From contig CACRSC010000011.1 of NCBI GenBank assembly GCA_902651635.1, positions 235,540 to 299,539 on the forward strand: DNA of 64,000 nucleotides, given 5' to 3'. Origin of the DNA: Mastigamoeba balamuthi. Taxonomy: Eukaryota > Evosea > Mastigamoebida > Mastigamoebidae. The notes under the pieces were generated by a model that made no database searches, was not told where the DNA came from, and saw only the letters and a list, made by a program, of their open reading frames with translations. Shown here one piece after another: positions 54,622 through 64,000 of this stretch (the stretch's first letter is position 1; each line of letters begins with the position of its first letter). Position numbers and translations under genes: made by a program.

Positions 54622-57600
54622 ATGCCCGGGTTTCTCTCCAAGTTCCGCCGCGGCGGGAAAGGCGGCAGCGACCAGAAGCCGCCCGCGCCCGCCGCGCAGG
54701 GACCGGAGCCTCCCCCCGAGGCCTCGCCCGCCGCTCCCGCGCCTCCTCCCGCGGCATCGGACGAGGCAGTGGCCGAGCAGCCGGCCGCCCAAGAGGCCCC
54801 TGCAGCCCCGGACGGCAGCCAACAGTCCCAGCAGTCCCAGAAGTCCCAACAACCCCAGCAACCGGATGAGGCACCTGCAGCACAGCCACAGCCGCAGAAG
54901 AAGGAGGCGCGAGCAAGGGCCAGGGCGAGGAAGAGGGAGGGCGGCGGACAGGAGCAGGGAAGGCGGCAGGCAGCGGCGGAGGCCGGCGGGGCAGCGGCGG
55001 CAACGGCAGAGCCGGCGGCTGCAGCCCCGGCGGCAGAGCCCAAGCGCAGGAGCGGATGCGTGCTGTCGGTCAGGGTGCACCGCACGGACGGCCTGAAGCC
55101 CAACAGGCCCTTCCTACACCCGCTCGTGTGCGTCCACGCGGTCGGTGCGCTCCCCTCCCGCGCCCCGCGGAGAGCCCCGCCTGCTTGGGCTGCCCGGCTG
55201 ACTGCCGCCCCACTTGGTCGCGGCAGATAAGGCAACGGGGGAGTACCTGAGGAAGAAGAGGCCGCCCCCCAAGGGCAGGAGGGCCGCGGAGCAGCAGCCA
55301 GAGGCCGAGCCACTGCTGCTGCCGGTGATGACGCAGCCGTACGAGACGGCCAGGGGCACCGCCTCTGCCGCGGCCGCGACGCAGACGGCAGACGAGGACG
55401 GAATCGCGGAGACTGTGCTGCCCGTGTGGGACGAGGAGCTGGAGCTGAACGAGGACTACAACAACGTTGCCAGGGAGGGCGTGCTGCTCCTCTTCGAGGT
55501 CCTGGACTTCGGGAAGATGTCGCTGTCGCGAGGGTACGCCGTCGATCCATACCAGTGCTCTTGCCCCCGGGTCTGACAACGCGAGTGGCACAGAATACAG
55601 AAGGGCTTTGCCAGAGTTGCGTGGGCGTTCGTCAGTGTTGTGGGGTCGCACGGGCCCAACCTGGACAAGGAGGTTGGGCACCTGCTAGTCTTGTGTCTTC
55701 GACTCACGCCTCCGCACAGCTACGATTGCAGCTATACAAGTACCCAAAACACGGCACATACGAGCAGATTGTGCCCATCCCGGAGGTTTACGGACTGTGG
55801 AAGAGGAGCGACAAGGTGCGCTGTGTCCCAGGGAATGGTAGAAGCTTGGGCTCACAGGCCAGCAGGTCGTGTACCGGTCTTCCTTGTACGTGACTCTTTG
55901 TGCAAAGCGACGCCCGCGAAAGGACCAGCTGGAAGAGGTGGACAGGCCTGTTGCACTGCACCAGACGCAGCGACTACGGTGACAGCCGCGCTCATACCTC
56001 GCGTTTCTCCTCCGCCTCTTACCCATCAACAGCAAAACGTTCTCGGAGCTCCAGGTTGAGCACGGAATGGAGCCAGACGACAGCTACGAAGACAGCGAGA
56101 GCACAGCGCGCACGCGCTCGGAACTCGGCGAGGAAGAAGAGGACCCCGCGAAGGAAGAGGAGCGGCTGCGCCTGGCAGCCGAGGAGCGGAGGCGGAAGAA
56201 CAGGGAGAAGCGGACCCCCAAGTGGACGCGAGCGCCAGGCGAGCCCTGCCGTGTTCCCAACATCCTCTCCACGAGGCTCGAAGCATCTGCTGGTGGTAGT
56301 CTGGCGCTGTCGTTCTCCCCGGACGGTCTGTGGCTCGCCGCTGCCTGCGCCGATGCGCTCATGTTTCCCGTTCGCCTGTACCGAGCGCCAAAGTGGCAGT
56401 GCCAAGCTGTGTTTGGCGGGCACCACAACACGGTCTACGACATCAGCTGGGGCCCTGGGCCACGCCGCGTAGTCACCACGGCGTCCTCTGACGGCACCGC
56501 AAAGCTGTACGAGATTGCTGTCTCCGAGAACGACGAGGGCGAGGAGGTCATCGAGATGCTCCCGCAGATCTCCATCGCTCACTCGTGCTTCGTCTACGCG
56601 TCGAGGGCGCATCCGTGCTACGACACCCCAATGCACGCTTCCCCTCCTTCGCACTCCACAGAGGTCCTCACCTCCCAACAACCACAGAGTGCTGTTCACG
56701 GGGGCGCTGGACAAGATCATACGCGTGTGGTCAGTGGGAGAGGACAACGACTTTGCGAGGCTTATCGGGAAGCTGGAGGGCCACAGCTCAAACGTCAATG
56801 CGCTGTGCTTCAGCCAAGACGGAAGGAAGCTCGTCAGCGCCGACGGGGCTGGGGACGTCCGCGTGTGGATCTGGGACGAGAACCGGCAATCACCGTCCTC
56901 GTACACGTGCTTCAAGACGCTCAGCTACTTCAAAGGACGGCCGATCTGCAGCCTCGTGGTGCACCCGTCCAAACCGCGTGTGCTCGTCTTCGTACGCGAC
57001 AGTATCATCTACTCGGTGGACCTCCGCAGCTTCGAGGTCGTGCGCACGTACGTGGGCCACCAGTGCACTACGTGGCACATACACGGGGACATCAGTCCCG
57101 ACGGCTGCTACGTCATCTCCGGCTCGGAGAACCGCAGCGTGTACATCTGGAACGAGGAGTCCGGGGGCGTCGCCCGAGTCTTCGAGAGCCTCGGCATCAA
57201 GGGCGCGATCAGCTCGTCCAAGTGGCACCCCGTGGACAACTGCGCCGCCGTGTGCGGCCCGGGGGAGAACTACCCCGTCCTGTTCTGCTCGTGGGACATG
57301 CGCAAGGACGCGGCAGCCTCGCTCGCGTCCCCCGGCAAGACCAAGGAGAAGGCCCCCGGAGCCGTCGACATGGCGGCCACCGCCCCCGCGAGGCAGACGC
57401 AGAGGATGGAGGAGTTCCGCAGGATGGTTTCCAGCACCCTCGCAGTGGGGGCGTCCTCGCTTCCGCCTTCCACGGGCTCTGCGCTGCCGCAGTCTGCGAC
57501 GTTCTCTCCCAGGCTGCTCTCGTCGCTCGAGAGCCCCAAGTCGGGTGCCCTGCAGTCCGACAGACCCCTGCGCCTGCAGTCGACCCTGGACGAGCCGCCG

Positions 57601-58144
57601 AGCCCGGCGTTCCTGTCGAAGAAGTTCGGGGACTCGAAGAGCACTATCTCGCCTCGCGACGATGACGCGGCGCCGTCCGAGTCGATGATCTCGCAGCTCG
57701 AGCGCCCGATCGACGCCAGCATGACCGAGAGCATCCCCCGCGGAGGACACGCCATGTTCGGGATGACCGGCGGTTCGATGACGAGCTCCATGATCGGAAC
57801 CAGAAGCATGCGGTTCGACGACACAGCAGATGTGCGGCCGCTGGCCTTGGGGAGGTCCCCACTCTGACCCCGCTCGCACCGCAGGGGCAGAGGAGGCTGC
57901 AGAGGATGGTGCGGCAGCGCCGCAGAGAGAGCGAGCTCACCCAGACCATCATCACCGGGGCCTCAGCATCCCGCCGTGAGTATCGCACTGCACACTGCAC
58001 ACCGCACAGCGCGCAGTACCCTGACGCCCCACACCTGCGATGCCCGCAGCAGCGAGATCTCGGCGGGATCACCACCTCGAGCGCGATCTCATGAGCACCC
58101 GCGAGCAGGCACTCAACGCAATGATCTTCGGGTCCTCGACCTGA
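54622..58144 (+). CDS. AHI1: AHI1/Jouberin-like protein: C2-like region plus WD40
   Basis: The start at 54622 (MPGFLSKFRRGG) opens a basic, Gln/Pro/Ala-rich N-terminus. Next comes the Jouberin C2-like region: LLPVMTQPYETARG, LPVWDEELELNEDYNNV, LLLFEVLDFGKMS and later RLQLYKYP. WD40 repeats follow, starting CRVPNILSTRLEASAGG, with FGGHHNTVYDISW, TTASSDGTAKLY, LFTGALDKIIRVW and GHSSNVNALCFSQDG. Several short introns interrupt it. The frame at 57867 is probably not the end: splicing 57856 to the AG near 57885, then a second junction to about 58053, gives a tail ending ALNAMIFGSST at 58144. AHI1 belongs to the ciliary transition zone and is mutated in Joubert syndrome. The SH3 domain of the animal protein is absent. 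Confidence 0.82.
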
Positions 58145-58351
58145 ACCCCCCCCGCGCACGGGGCTCGGAGCGCGAAGCAGAACATTGGCATACCGCAGGC
58201 AGACAGCGCCCGCACCCACCCCCACTCGGCGTCACAATCGGGGCCTGGGGCACCAGCGTACAAGTGCGTTGTTGGGGGTGTGGGAGGGGGATGGGCCGGC
58301 GTGAGGCTCTGACAGAAGACGGGATGCGGTCCGGGGAGCGGTCCTGTCCTC

Positions 58352-59251
58352 TCAGCTCCTGTACGCCATGCGATAGTCGTCGACGCTGACGCTCTTGGCG
58401 TACTCGCGCGTCCACTGCCTGGCGCGGCTCTCGAAGCTGGCCCAGTCCGACTTGCACTGCTGCGCGGCCTCGGTGTTGAGCGGGTCGTCGGCGTTGAAGC
58501 TGTCGCTGTGGTTGTCGGCCGTGTGCACGTCGAACATCGTCAGCAGCGCGTTGACGAGGCCGTTCATCTGGATCGCCGGGCTCCACCCCGCGCCCTCCCC
58601 GAACGCGGCGTCGGTCTTGAGGTAGTTGTGGCACACGCGCCCCTCCACCGTGATGTTCGGGTGCCACACCCTCGTCAGCATCGTCACCTGCGGCGGCTTG
58701 TACCTGCGGGGCCTCCTTAGGAGCGATGCGGGTGGAAGAAGAGGGGAGGAGGCCCGCACGGGTAGTCGGCCACTGCGGTGACGTCGAAGAGGAAGCGGAA
58801 CGTCCCGCCTGCGTACAGGCCGCTGTCGGGCCGGTAGTGCACCACGAACTTCTTGTACTTGGCCGACGTGATGTCCCCGTCGCGCGTGGCGTCTAGGGGG
58901 CGAGCGCGTGCCAGCGGCGTGTCAGCGGCGACGAAGAGTTGCACTCCCGCCCGCCAAGGGGGCCCAGGCAGCCCGATCGTATAAATCAATCGGGAAAATA
59001 AACCAGAGGGGGAAAACGAGATCCATGCGGGGGATCGGCGACTGCACTGGGGGAAACTGGGGGAAAGGGGGGTGCCCGCGGGGATTCACGGGGGGCGGGG
59101 TCGCACCGGGGAACTCGAGGGCGCAGTTGTCGGGCAGCTGGAGGCGCTCGCCCTTGCCGAACTCCTTGAGGAGGTACATCGAGCGCACGGACATCTTCAG
59201 CGGGTTCGCCGCGCCCGACCTCGCAGCCTGCTGCTGCTTCTGCTTCGCCAT
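58352..59251 (-). CDS. UBE2F-like NEDD8-conjugating E2
   Basis: Three or more minus-strand exons. The first starts at 59251 (MAKQKQQQAARSG; an in-frame ATG at 59266 would add MQGLI) and includes SVRSMYLLKEFGK. The second carries KYKKFVVHYRPDSGLYAGGTF, and the last WHPNITVEGRVCHNYLK, where Cys is the thioester site in place of the usual HPNI..GxICL. The segment GAGWSPAIQMNGLV, followed by FNADDPLNTEAAQQC, is closer to UBE2F than to UBE2M (UBE2F has a GTGWAPT-like insert and DDPLNIEAA). UBE2F passes NEDD8 to cullin-5-type cullins. Assignment to E2 is firm; NEDD8 specificity is inferred. Confidence 0.82.
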
Positions 59252-59425
59252 GATCAGCCCCTGCATTCGTGTGCTGGTGTGCCGCTTTGGGGGGCGCAGA
59301 GGAAGAGGAATAAGGCGGGGCTGCGCCTCTGGGGTTAACCGGAAGGACCTCTTTTTTATTCTGGTAAATCTGCACTGCACGATATGTGTATCGGGAATAT
59401 ATCGCGAAAATCAGCACGCCAGCGG

Positions 59426-59500
59426 TTGAACTCTGGCGACTTTGACACGCAATGATGCGTTTTGTTCGGCGGCTTTTCTCGCCGCGTCCGGTTCTGGCTT
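59426..59500. repeat. Dispersed repeat, copy A
   Basis: TTGAACTCTGGCGACTT, then GTTCGGCGGCTTTTCTCGCC and GCGTCCGGTTC. It matches copy B at 60282-60355 with substitutions. Confidence 0.7.
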
Positions 59501-60281
59501 TTCTCCCGTCTCTCCTCAGACGGTGGTCGCCGTCTGAGGGACAACCAGTGTGACAGGACGTTCTCACGCGAGGTCGATGCCAGTATGGCCGAGAACGTGT
59601 TCGTGTACTCATGCGAACATCGAGTACTACCTGATTTCGATCGTCCGTGTAGTTGCCGTACGTGGAGGCCGGAGAGCAGCACATCTCCGTTAGTTCGCTT
59701 CAGGGAAGGGCGGCACAACTGATATGGGCTACGCGTGCCACGGCCTGCTGCAGCGTGTGGAGCACGTGGTTGGCCCCGTGCTGAAGCGATATAGCACGTC
59801 CGTAACGGCTCCCCGCCCCTTCAGCAGCTTAGGGCTCTGCAGGGCTCTGCCGTCTCGAGCAGCCTCGGCGTCAGTCCCAGCATCGCCCTGCTGCGCCACG
59901 CCGCTCTTGAACGGTACAAAGGCTCGTGAAGTACACATAGTCCTTGTCCTGCACAGGCATGTGGGCACGCTTGCGATGATAGCAACAGCACTCCAGCGGC
60001 TGCTCATCTCTTGTGCGCCGCCCTACGAGAGAGGGCAGGGTCACCTGGTCATGAAACGCAACCGTTCTGCGAATCGAGTCCCAGCCACTATATATTTGCG
60101 GAATCAACTGTTTGTCAACACCGAGTAGATAGATATACTAGACACAATACCCCCCCCCCCCCCCCCCGAACGGGAGAACAGAAGTCAGAGTGCGCCGGAA
60201 GCCGCAACATAGCGCCATCTTTCTGTGAGTACCACTGCTGCGTGCGCTGCCCCTCCCTTTTTGCACGACAAGAAGCGCAAA

Positions 60282-60355
60282 TTGAACTCGGGTGACTTCC
60301 ACAGTAGTGATGTGATGTGTTCGGCGGCTTTTCTCACCGCGTACGGTTCCGCTTC
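60282..60355. repeat. Dispersed repeat, copy B
   Basis: TTGAACTCGGGTGACTT, then GTTCGGCGGCTTTTCTCACC and GCGTACGGTTCC, lying just 3' of the two-helix membrane protein gene. Same orientation as copy A. Confidence 0.7.
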
Positions 60356-60366
60356 CTCCGTGCCTC

Positions 60367-60956
60367 TCAGAAGTCGGACGGGTCGTCGTCGTTGCGAACG
60401 AAGAGCGCAATGGCAACGAACATGGGCACAGTCGAGGCCAGCATCAGCGTTCCCCCCTGCCATGAGTTGCGTACAGCACACTGCTGTGAGTAAAACGCAT
60501 CGCCACGGGAGCTCGCGCACCACCACAGTCTTGGGGTTCTCCATGTCCTTTTGCCTGGATGGCCTGTCAGCTTTCATCGCCAGAGTGTGGTCGATGGTGG
60601 GCTACTCACAGGTGGAAGCACTTGGTGGCGATCGGGTTGGTGCCGTTCTTGTCTGCGCAAACGGCGGCTCGTTGGATAATCCGGTTTTCTTCAAATATCG
60701 GAATTCGGTCGTACTGTACAGAAGGCAGTAGCAGACGCACGTCTCCATGGGCGAGCACACCCACCTCTGCGTCGGGAGCTCAACGTTCTGCGTGGGCAGC
60801 GGTGAGCAGGCGGGCGACTGAGTGTCCCCTCACACTCACCGGCCGGCAGGTCTCGTTGTTGACGCCCACGACGAACAGGGGCACTCCCACGCATAGCAGG
60901 GCAGCGGCGACGACGCCCATAGCGCACCTGAACCAGAACTCGTTGGCCACGCCCAT
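60367..60956 (-). CDS. Small membrane protein with N- and C-terminal helices, unknown
   Basis: I assemble it from short minus-strand exons. Exon 1 starts MGVANEFWFRCAMG at 60956 and has a helix (VVAAALLCVGVPLFVVGV) followed by NNETCRPV. Middle exons include YDRIPIFEENRII and CADKNGTNPIATKCFHL, then MENPKTVVVRELPW. The last exon reads GGTLMLASTVPMFVAIALFV and ends in a cytosolic RNDDDPSDF before the stop at 60367-60369. This gives a two-helix protein with an extracellular or lumenal, Cys-containing, probably glycosylated loop (NET and NGT sequons). No family recognised. Introns begin GTGAGTGTG and GTGAGTAGC, closer to consensus than most in this window. Confidence 0.5.
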
Positions 60957-61099
60957 TCCGCAACCCCGAACGCGAAACACAAATTTGTGATTCTCTGCCG
61001 GATAGAATCGCAGATTCTCGGGACGAAGTCGTGATGGACCAAAGGTGCTGCTTACCGTCCCCCTTCCTGTTACTGCTTTGCCTTATTAACTTTGTGATC

Positions 61100-63510
61100 G
61101 GGAACCACTGCGGATACCAGGAAAGGAGCACCGATGCTTAATCAGACGGGTGACTCGTGCAAACGGCAAGGAACAACAGATTCCACAGAATCACAGGGTT
61201 GCGCAAGGCAATTTCTGCATCCACAAAACAGCTGTCAACAGAAAAAGGTTTTTGTGAAAAGGATGCGCAATAACCTCTTTCCACTGCAATTTCCACAGGG
61301 TGTCTGGGGCATCTTAGGTCCTTTCCCCCGAATCCCACACTTAAGGGCAGGGAACACATATGCACATATTACTGCCCAGATCGAGGGCATAGGAAGGTGT
61401 TTCAAAACTCATGCAATTGATGCCAGTTCATTGCGCAGCTTTGTAGGTATTCAGCTTTGTGTGCCAGTGTGTCCACAGGTGTGAGAGGTTAGGAGGTACA
61501 CCTTTTCACAATTCACAGAATTAAAATCCACGGACCATCTGTCAGGAAATTATGTATATAAAAAAAGTGTGGAAGGACATAGAAAATGCTCGTGCAACCC
61601 TGTGAATGCTGAGCATACTCCACTCCATATTCTCATTGGGCATTGCCCTGGTGAACATCAGAGGGCTTACCACTGAAATATCATAGAAGGACCAACTGCT
61701 TAAGGAGTCAGAGACCATGCAAGTGGTCCCTTCTATTACAGTGTTAAGGGCTGCATGTCTTCTTACAATTATTGTAGTGTCTTAAAACGCACTGTACCAG
61801 CAGTGAACAGTGGTAAGCAGTGCCAATGCTGCAACCTACTTGTTCATAACTATGATGATATTACAGCTGATTCTGTCCCATTTCAAAATAGAGGATTTTT
61901 TTTTGATTCCCTGCATTTTTATTCATATTTGCACACACAAAGAGCATCAACAATGAGACAGTAGCAGAGAAGGACCACCTGGCTGTGAGGAAGCACCTAT
62001 AAGAGGAAGCTGCCACAATTAAGTTCACAGTTCTGAAGCAGGTCCCCAAAGTATGCACTTAGGATAGGTAATACATCCACTGCTGGAGCAACTCCAGTTG
62101 GGTCTCTAAGGGGGATGTCTTTGCTTCAACTCTCTCTGACCATGTTCAGTGCTGAGCTTTATGGTGTGGCCCAGTCTGTATGCTGTTTCACTGCTCCAGC
62201 AATGACCATACTCAAGGTGTGGGCTCTTTATTGCAAACTGAAGGTATATCTAAACGGCCCAGTAAGAGGTGAGATCCTTACCACTGCACCGGGATTCTGA
62301 GGCCCTAAGGATTTGTGCAACCTGTTGTTGGCAATGTAATGCGCATGATCAATGAACAGAAATCAACTCGAATTTCTTACATACTCTCAAACTTATTCAC
62401 GGACCTCTAATGGACTTGTGATCACGCTTTTGTTATTCTCGGAGACTCCTTCAATTGACGAGAAACTCAAGTGAATTGCAGAACCATAAAGTGGGACAGG
62501 AAGTTGCTTGGCTAGTTGTTGTTCTTCAAGCTCTGTTTCAGTCAAAGAGATTGGGGCCACAGATGCAGCAATTAAAATTGGTAGTATGCAGTTCTGGGTC
62601 TTTTCCATAGATATAGGTACAGACATGGAATCTACACGAGACTTCTTTGATGGACTCTTTCTAGTGTAATTGTTGGTCTGTGTACCACATTTTGAATGAG
62701 TTAATACAGAAGAATAGATTAAACATGAACATTTCAACTCCAGTATAGAAATGCACAACATAGTGCATACAGAAAATAAAACAACTGACAACAGTAACTG
62801 GAAAATACAGAGGAGGAATAGTACTGTACTGTGGGAGATTATCAGGCCAACTGGTAATAACCTCTGATGGGGGTGCGTATTCAATTATTGGGGGAATATA
62901 CCCCTCCAGCCTGAGTTTCGCATTTCTTGTACGTGCTCTGCTTGCAGCAGCACGACTCTGCTCTGTACTTCTCTGTCTTGCTCGTAGAGAGCCCCCAAAT
63001 TGCCCTGGTGCCTGTGCAGAAGGAATTTCAGAAAAGGTGCATATAAAAGTCCCTAGTCAAGCTATTATGCACAACCTGCTTCGTCTAATTTGAATTGGCA
63101 CTTCAGTTAGAGGGAGGCCAGACTCTCAAATGACCGATTGCAAACAGACGAGGATGGTCTGTTGCCATCACACGACTAGGGGGGAGAACGAGAGAATTGA
63201 AAGTATAAAAATACCCAGGCGGACTGCACAGGCCCCACACAATGATACAGAGGGTGCAGATCGAGTGGCCCTACATTGTGTGATAGCCTTCGCATGTCAG
63301 TGGTGCTCGCTTCTGCTGGCAGAGGCCACGGCGTGGGTGTCCATTCTGTGGACTGCAGGAAAGAGTCTGATTTGGAGAAAATAACTTCAAAACATGTCTC
63401 ATCTCAATTCTCAGTTCCTTCTTACCCTAGTGCACTCCAGTGATCATAATTGGCATACACTGACTCAACTAATAAATTGTAACTGTATTTTCAGTTTTCC
63501 CTGAGATGTA
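61100..63510. other. AT-rich stretch, probably decayed mobile-element DNA
   Basis: Composition resembles 17.5-20.7 kb and contrasts with the gene blocks. Frames are short and broken. Around 61648-61730 a plus-strand translation reads NIRGLTTE, then after one stop KDQLLKESETMQVV, reminiscent of the start of a non-LTR retrotransposon endonuclease. No complete ORF, target-site duplication or poly-A tail was identified. Confidence 0.35.
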
Positions 63511-63514
63511 ACAC

Positions 63515-64000
63515 ATGTGTTTAGGCGGTAGCATATTCGGCGTGCTGGCATTCCAGAGGGCCGCCGTCGTCAGTGGGATGTCGGATGTCTACTACTATGC
63601 CTGTGGGTCGCCGCACACGGACCTGCACTGGTGGCCCAGCGGAAACTGTATGATCAGTGATGCACTGCTGTCATCACACTTTAGCCCGCTGTATGGCGAG
63701 TACTGCATCAACTGCTATGGGGATGTCACACAGCCAATGGGGTCCCTGCGGGATACTCTTGCGGTGACGACCCCGTGTGGCTCGACCTGCTGGCCATGCT
63801 GGCCTTGGGTGAGTTGGACTCCAGACTGCAACTATGTGAGGTGAAGCACAGTCGGAGCAGTGTTAATATTGTTGTTTGTGTTTACTAGCGTTCCAAGCTG
63901 CCCTTGAGGTTCTTCAGTGCCCAGAGCCCTCCCTCGTACAGTGCTTTGGAGGGGCCCCCCTTGAGCGGTGCCTGCATGGCCAACAGGAGCCAACCACCAC
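63515..64000 (+). CDS. Partial Cys-rich ORF running off the window
   Basis: After a typical acceptor (TTTCAGTTTTCC... then TTTAG at 63519-63523), a coding-like segment reads VLAFQRAAVVSGMSDVYYYA, with CGSPHTDLHWWPSGNCMIS and CINCYGD. Beyond about 63770 a different frame looks better (DDPVWLDLLAMLALG), then after a likely intron (about 63808-63887) FQAALEVLQCPEPSLVQCFG continues to the end. GC content rises again here, suggesting a real gene resumes. Start, end and family are unknown. Confidence 0.35.

Larger units (their letters stand above)
59252..60366. other. Intergenic region with dispersed repeats and poly-C
   Basis: An ORF of 134 codons at 59724-60128 (plus) and frames on the other strand have no domain signal and I do not call them. 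The stretch holds two copies of a 75-bp repeat, a poly-C run near 60150-60167 and AT boxes (GGGAATATATCGCGAAAATC near 59390-59411). Confidence 0.45.

Noticed and set aside
59724-60128. 134-codon plus-strand ORF
   Set aside because: No domain, no splice partners and mixed composition; an equally long frame exists on the other strand.
1-64000. CRISPR arrays, bacterial operons or prophage
   Set aside because: No regularly spaced direct repeats of CRISPR type or Shine-Dalgarno-led gene strings. Introns, a Pol III tRNA and the gene content are eukaryotic.

Overview
This window is nuclear DNA from a single-celled eukaryote. Most genes are GC-rich (strong G/C third positions), closely packed and interrupted by small spliceosomal introns, mostly about 30-110 bp and GT-AG. 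Recognisable products include UTP7, a WDFY3/LvsA-type BEACH protein, CNOT11, TFIIF beta, AHA1, Ras, ARF, a UBE2F-like E2, TUG and GDAP2. Two genes, CFAP418 and an AHI1/Jouberin-like gene, point to an organism that has or recently had a cilium. A bacterial-type thiol peroxidase suggests gene transfer from bacteria. The set fits an amoeboflagellate-type protist, perhaps amoebozoan, but the sequence alone does not fix the lineage.

Layout. 1-17.5 kb is gene-dense: the 3' end of an RBBP9-like hydrolase; a very large BRCT/PARP-like/ankyrin/FG-repeat protein; UTP7; CFAP418; a HAD hydrolase; an orphan membrane protein; GDAP2; TUG; and a RING protein. TUG and RING are head to head. A 1.3-kb block spanning their shared promoter is present twice, separated by a single N, and is best read as an assembly artefact. 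17.5-24 kb is AT-rich or low-complexity DNA with no convincing gene, but with a long hairpin, a (TTC)n tract, a 14-15-bp minisatellite and a transposon-like ORF. 24.09-26.96 kb is a near-perfect palindrome with about 1.3-kb arms, each arm holding the same two-exon gene.

27-59.3 kb is again gene-dense: a THH1/TOM1/TOM3-family membrane protein divergent from a calpain; a 3239-residue BEACH protein with one 9.3-kb exon; ARF; a proline-rich protein; Tpx; Ras (with a 17-nt microexon); AHA1; CNOT11; an acidic protein; tRNA-Arg(ACG); a pseudokinase divergent from TFIIF beta; AHI1-like; and UBE2F-like. 59.3-64 kb has dispersed repeats, a small two-helix membrane protein, an AT-rich stretch with a possible non-LTR retrotransposon trace, and a partial ORF running off the end.

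There is no operon-like grouping. The genes serve separate housekeeping systems: ribosome biogenesis, mRNA decay and transcription, ubiquitin/NEDD8, Hsp90, membrane traffic, small-GTPase signalling and cilium. Several pairs share short divergent promoters containing AT-rich GATATTTTC/AGATTTTC-like boxes. Exon borders given here are hand-derived from splice signals and reading-frame continuity; where a border was not resolved, only the gene span is given.
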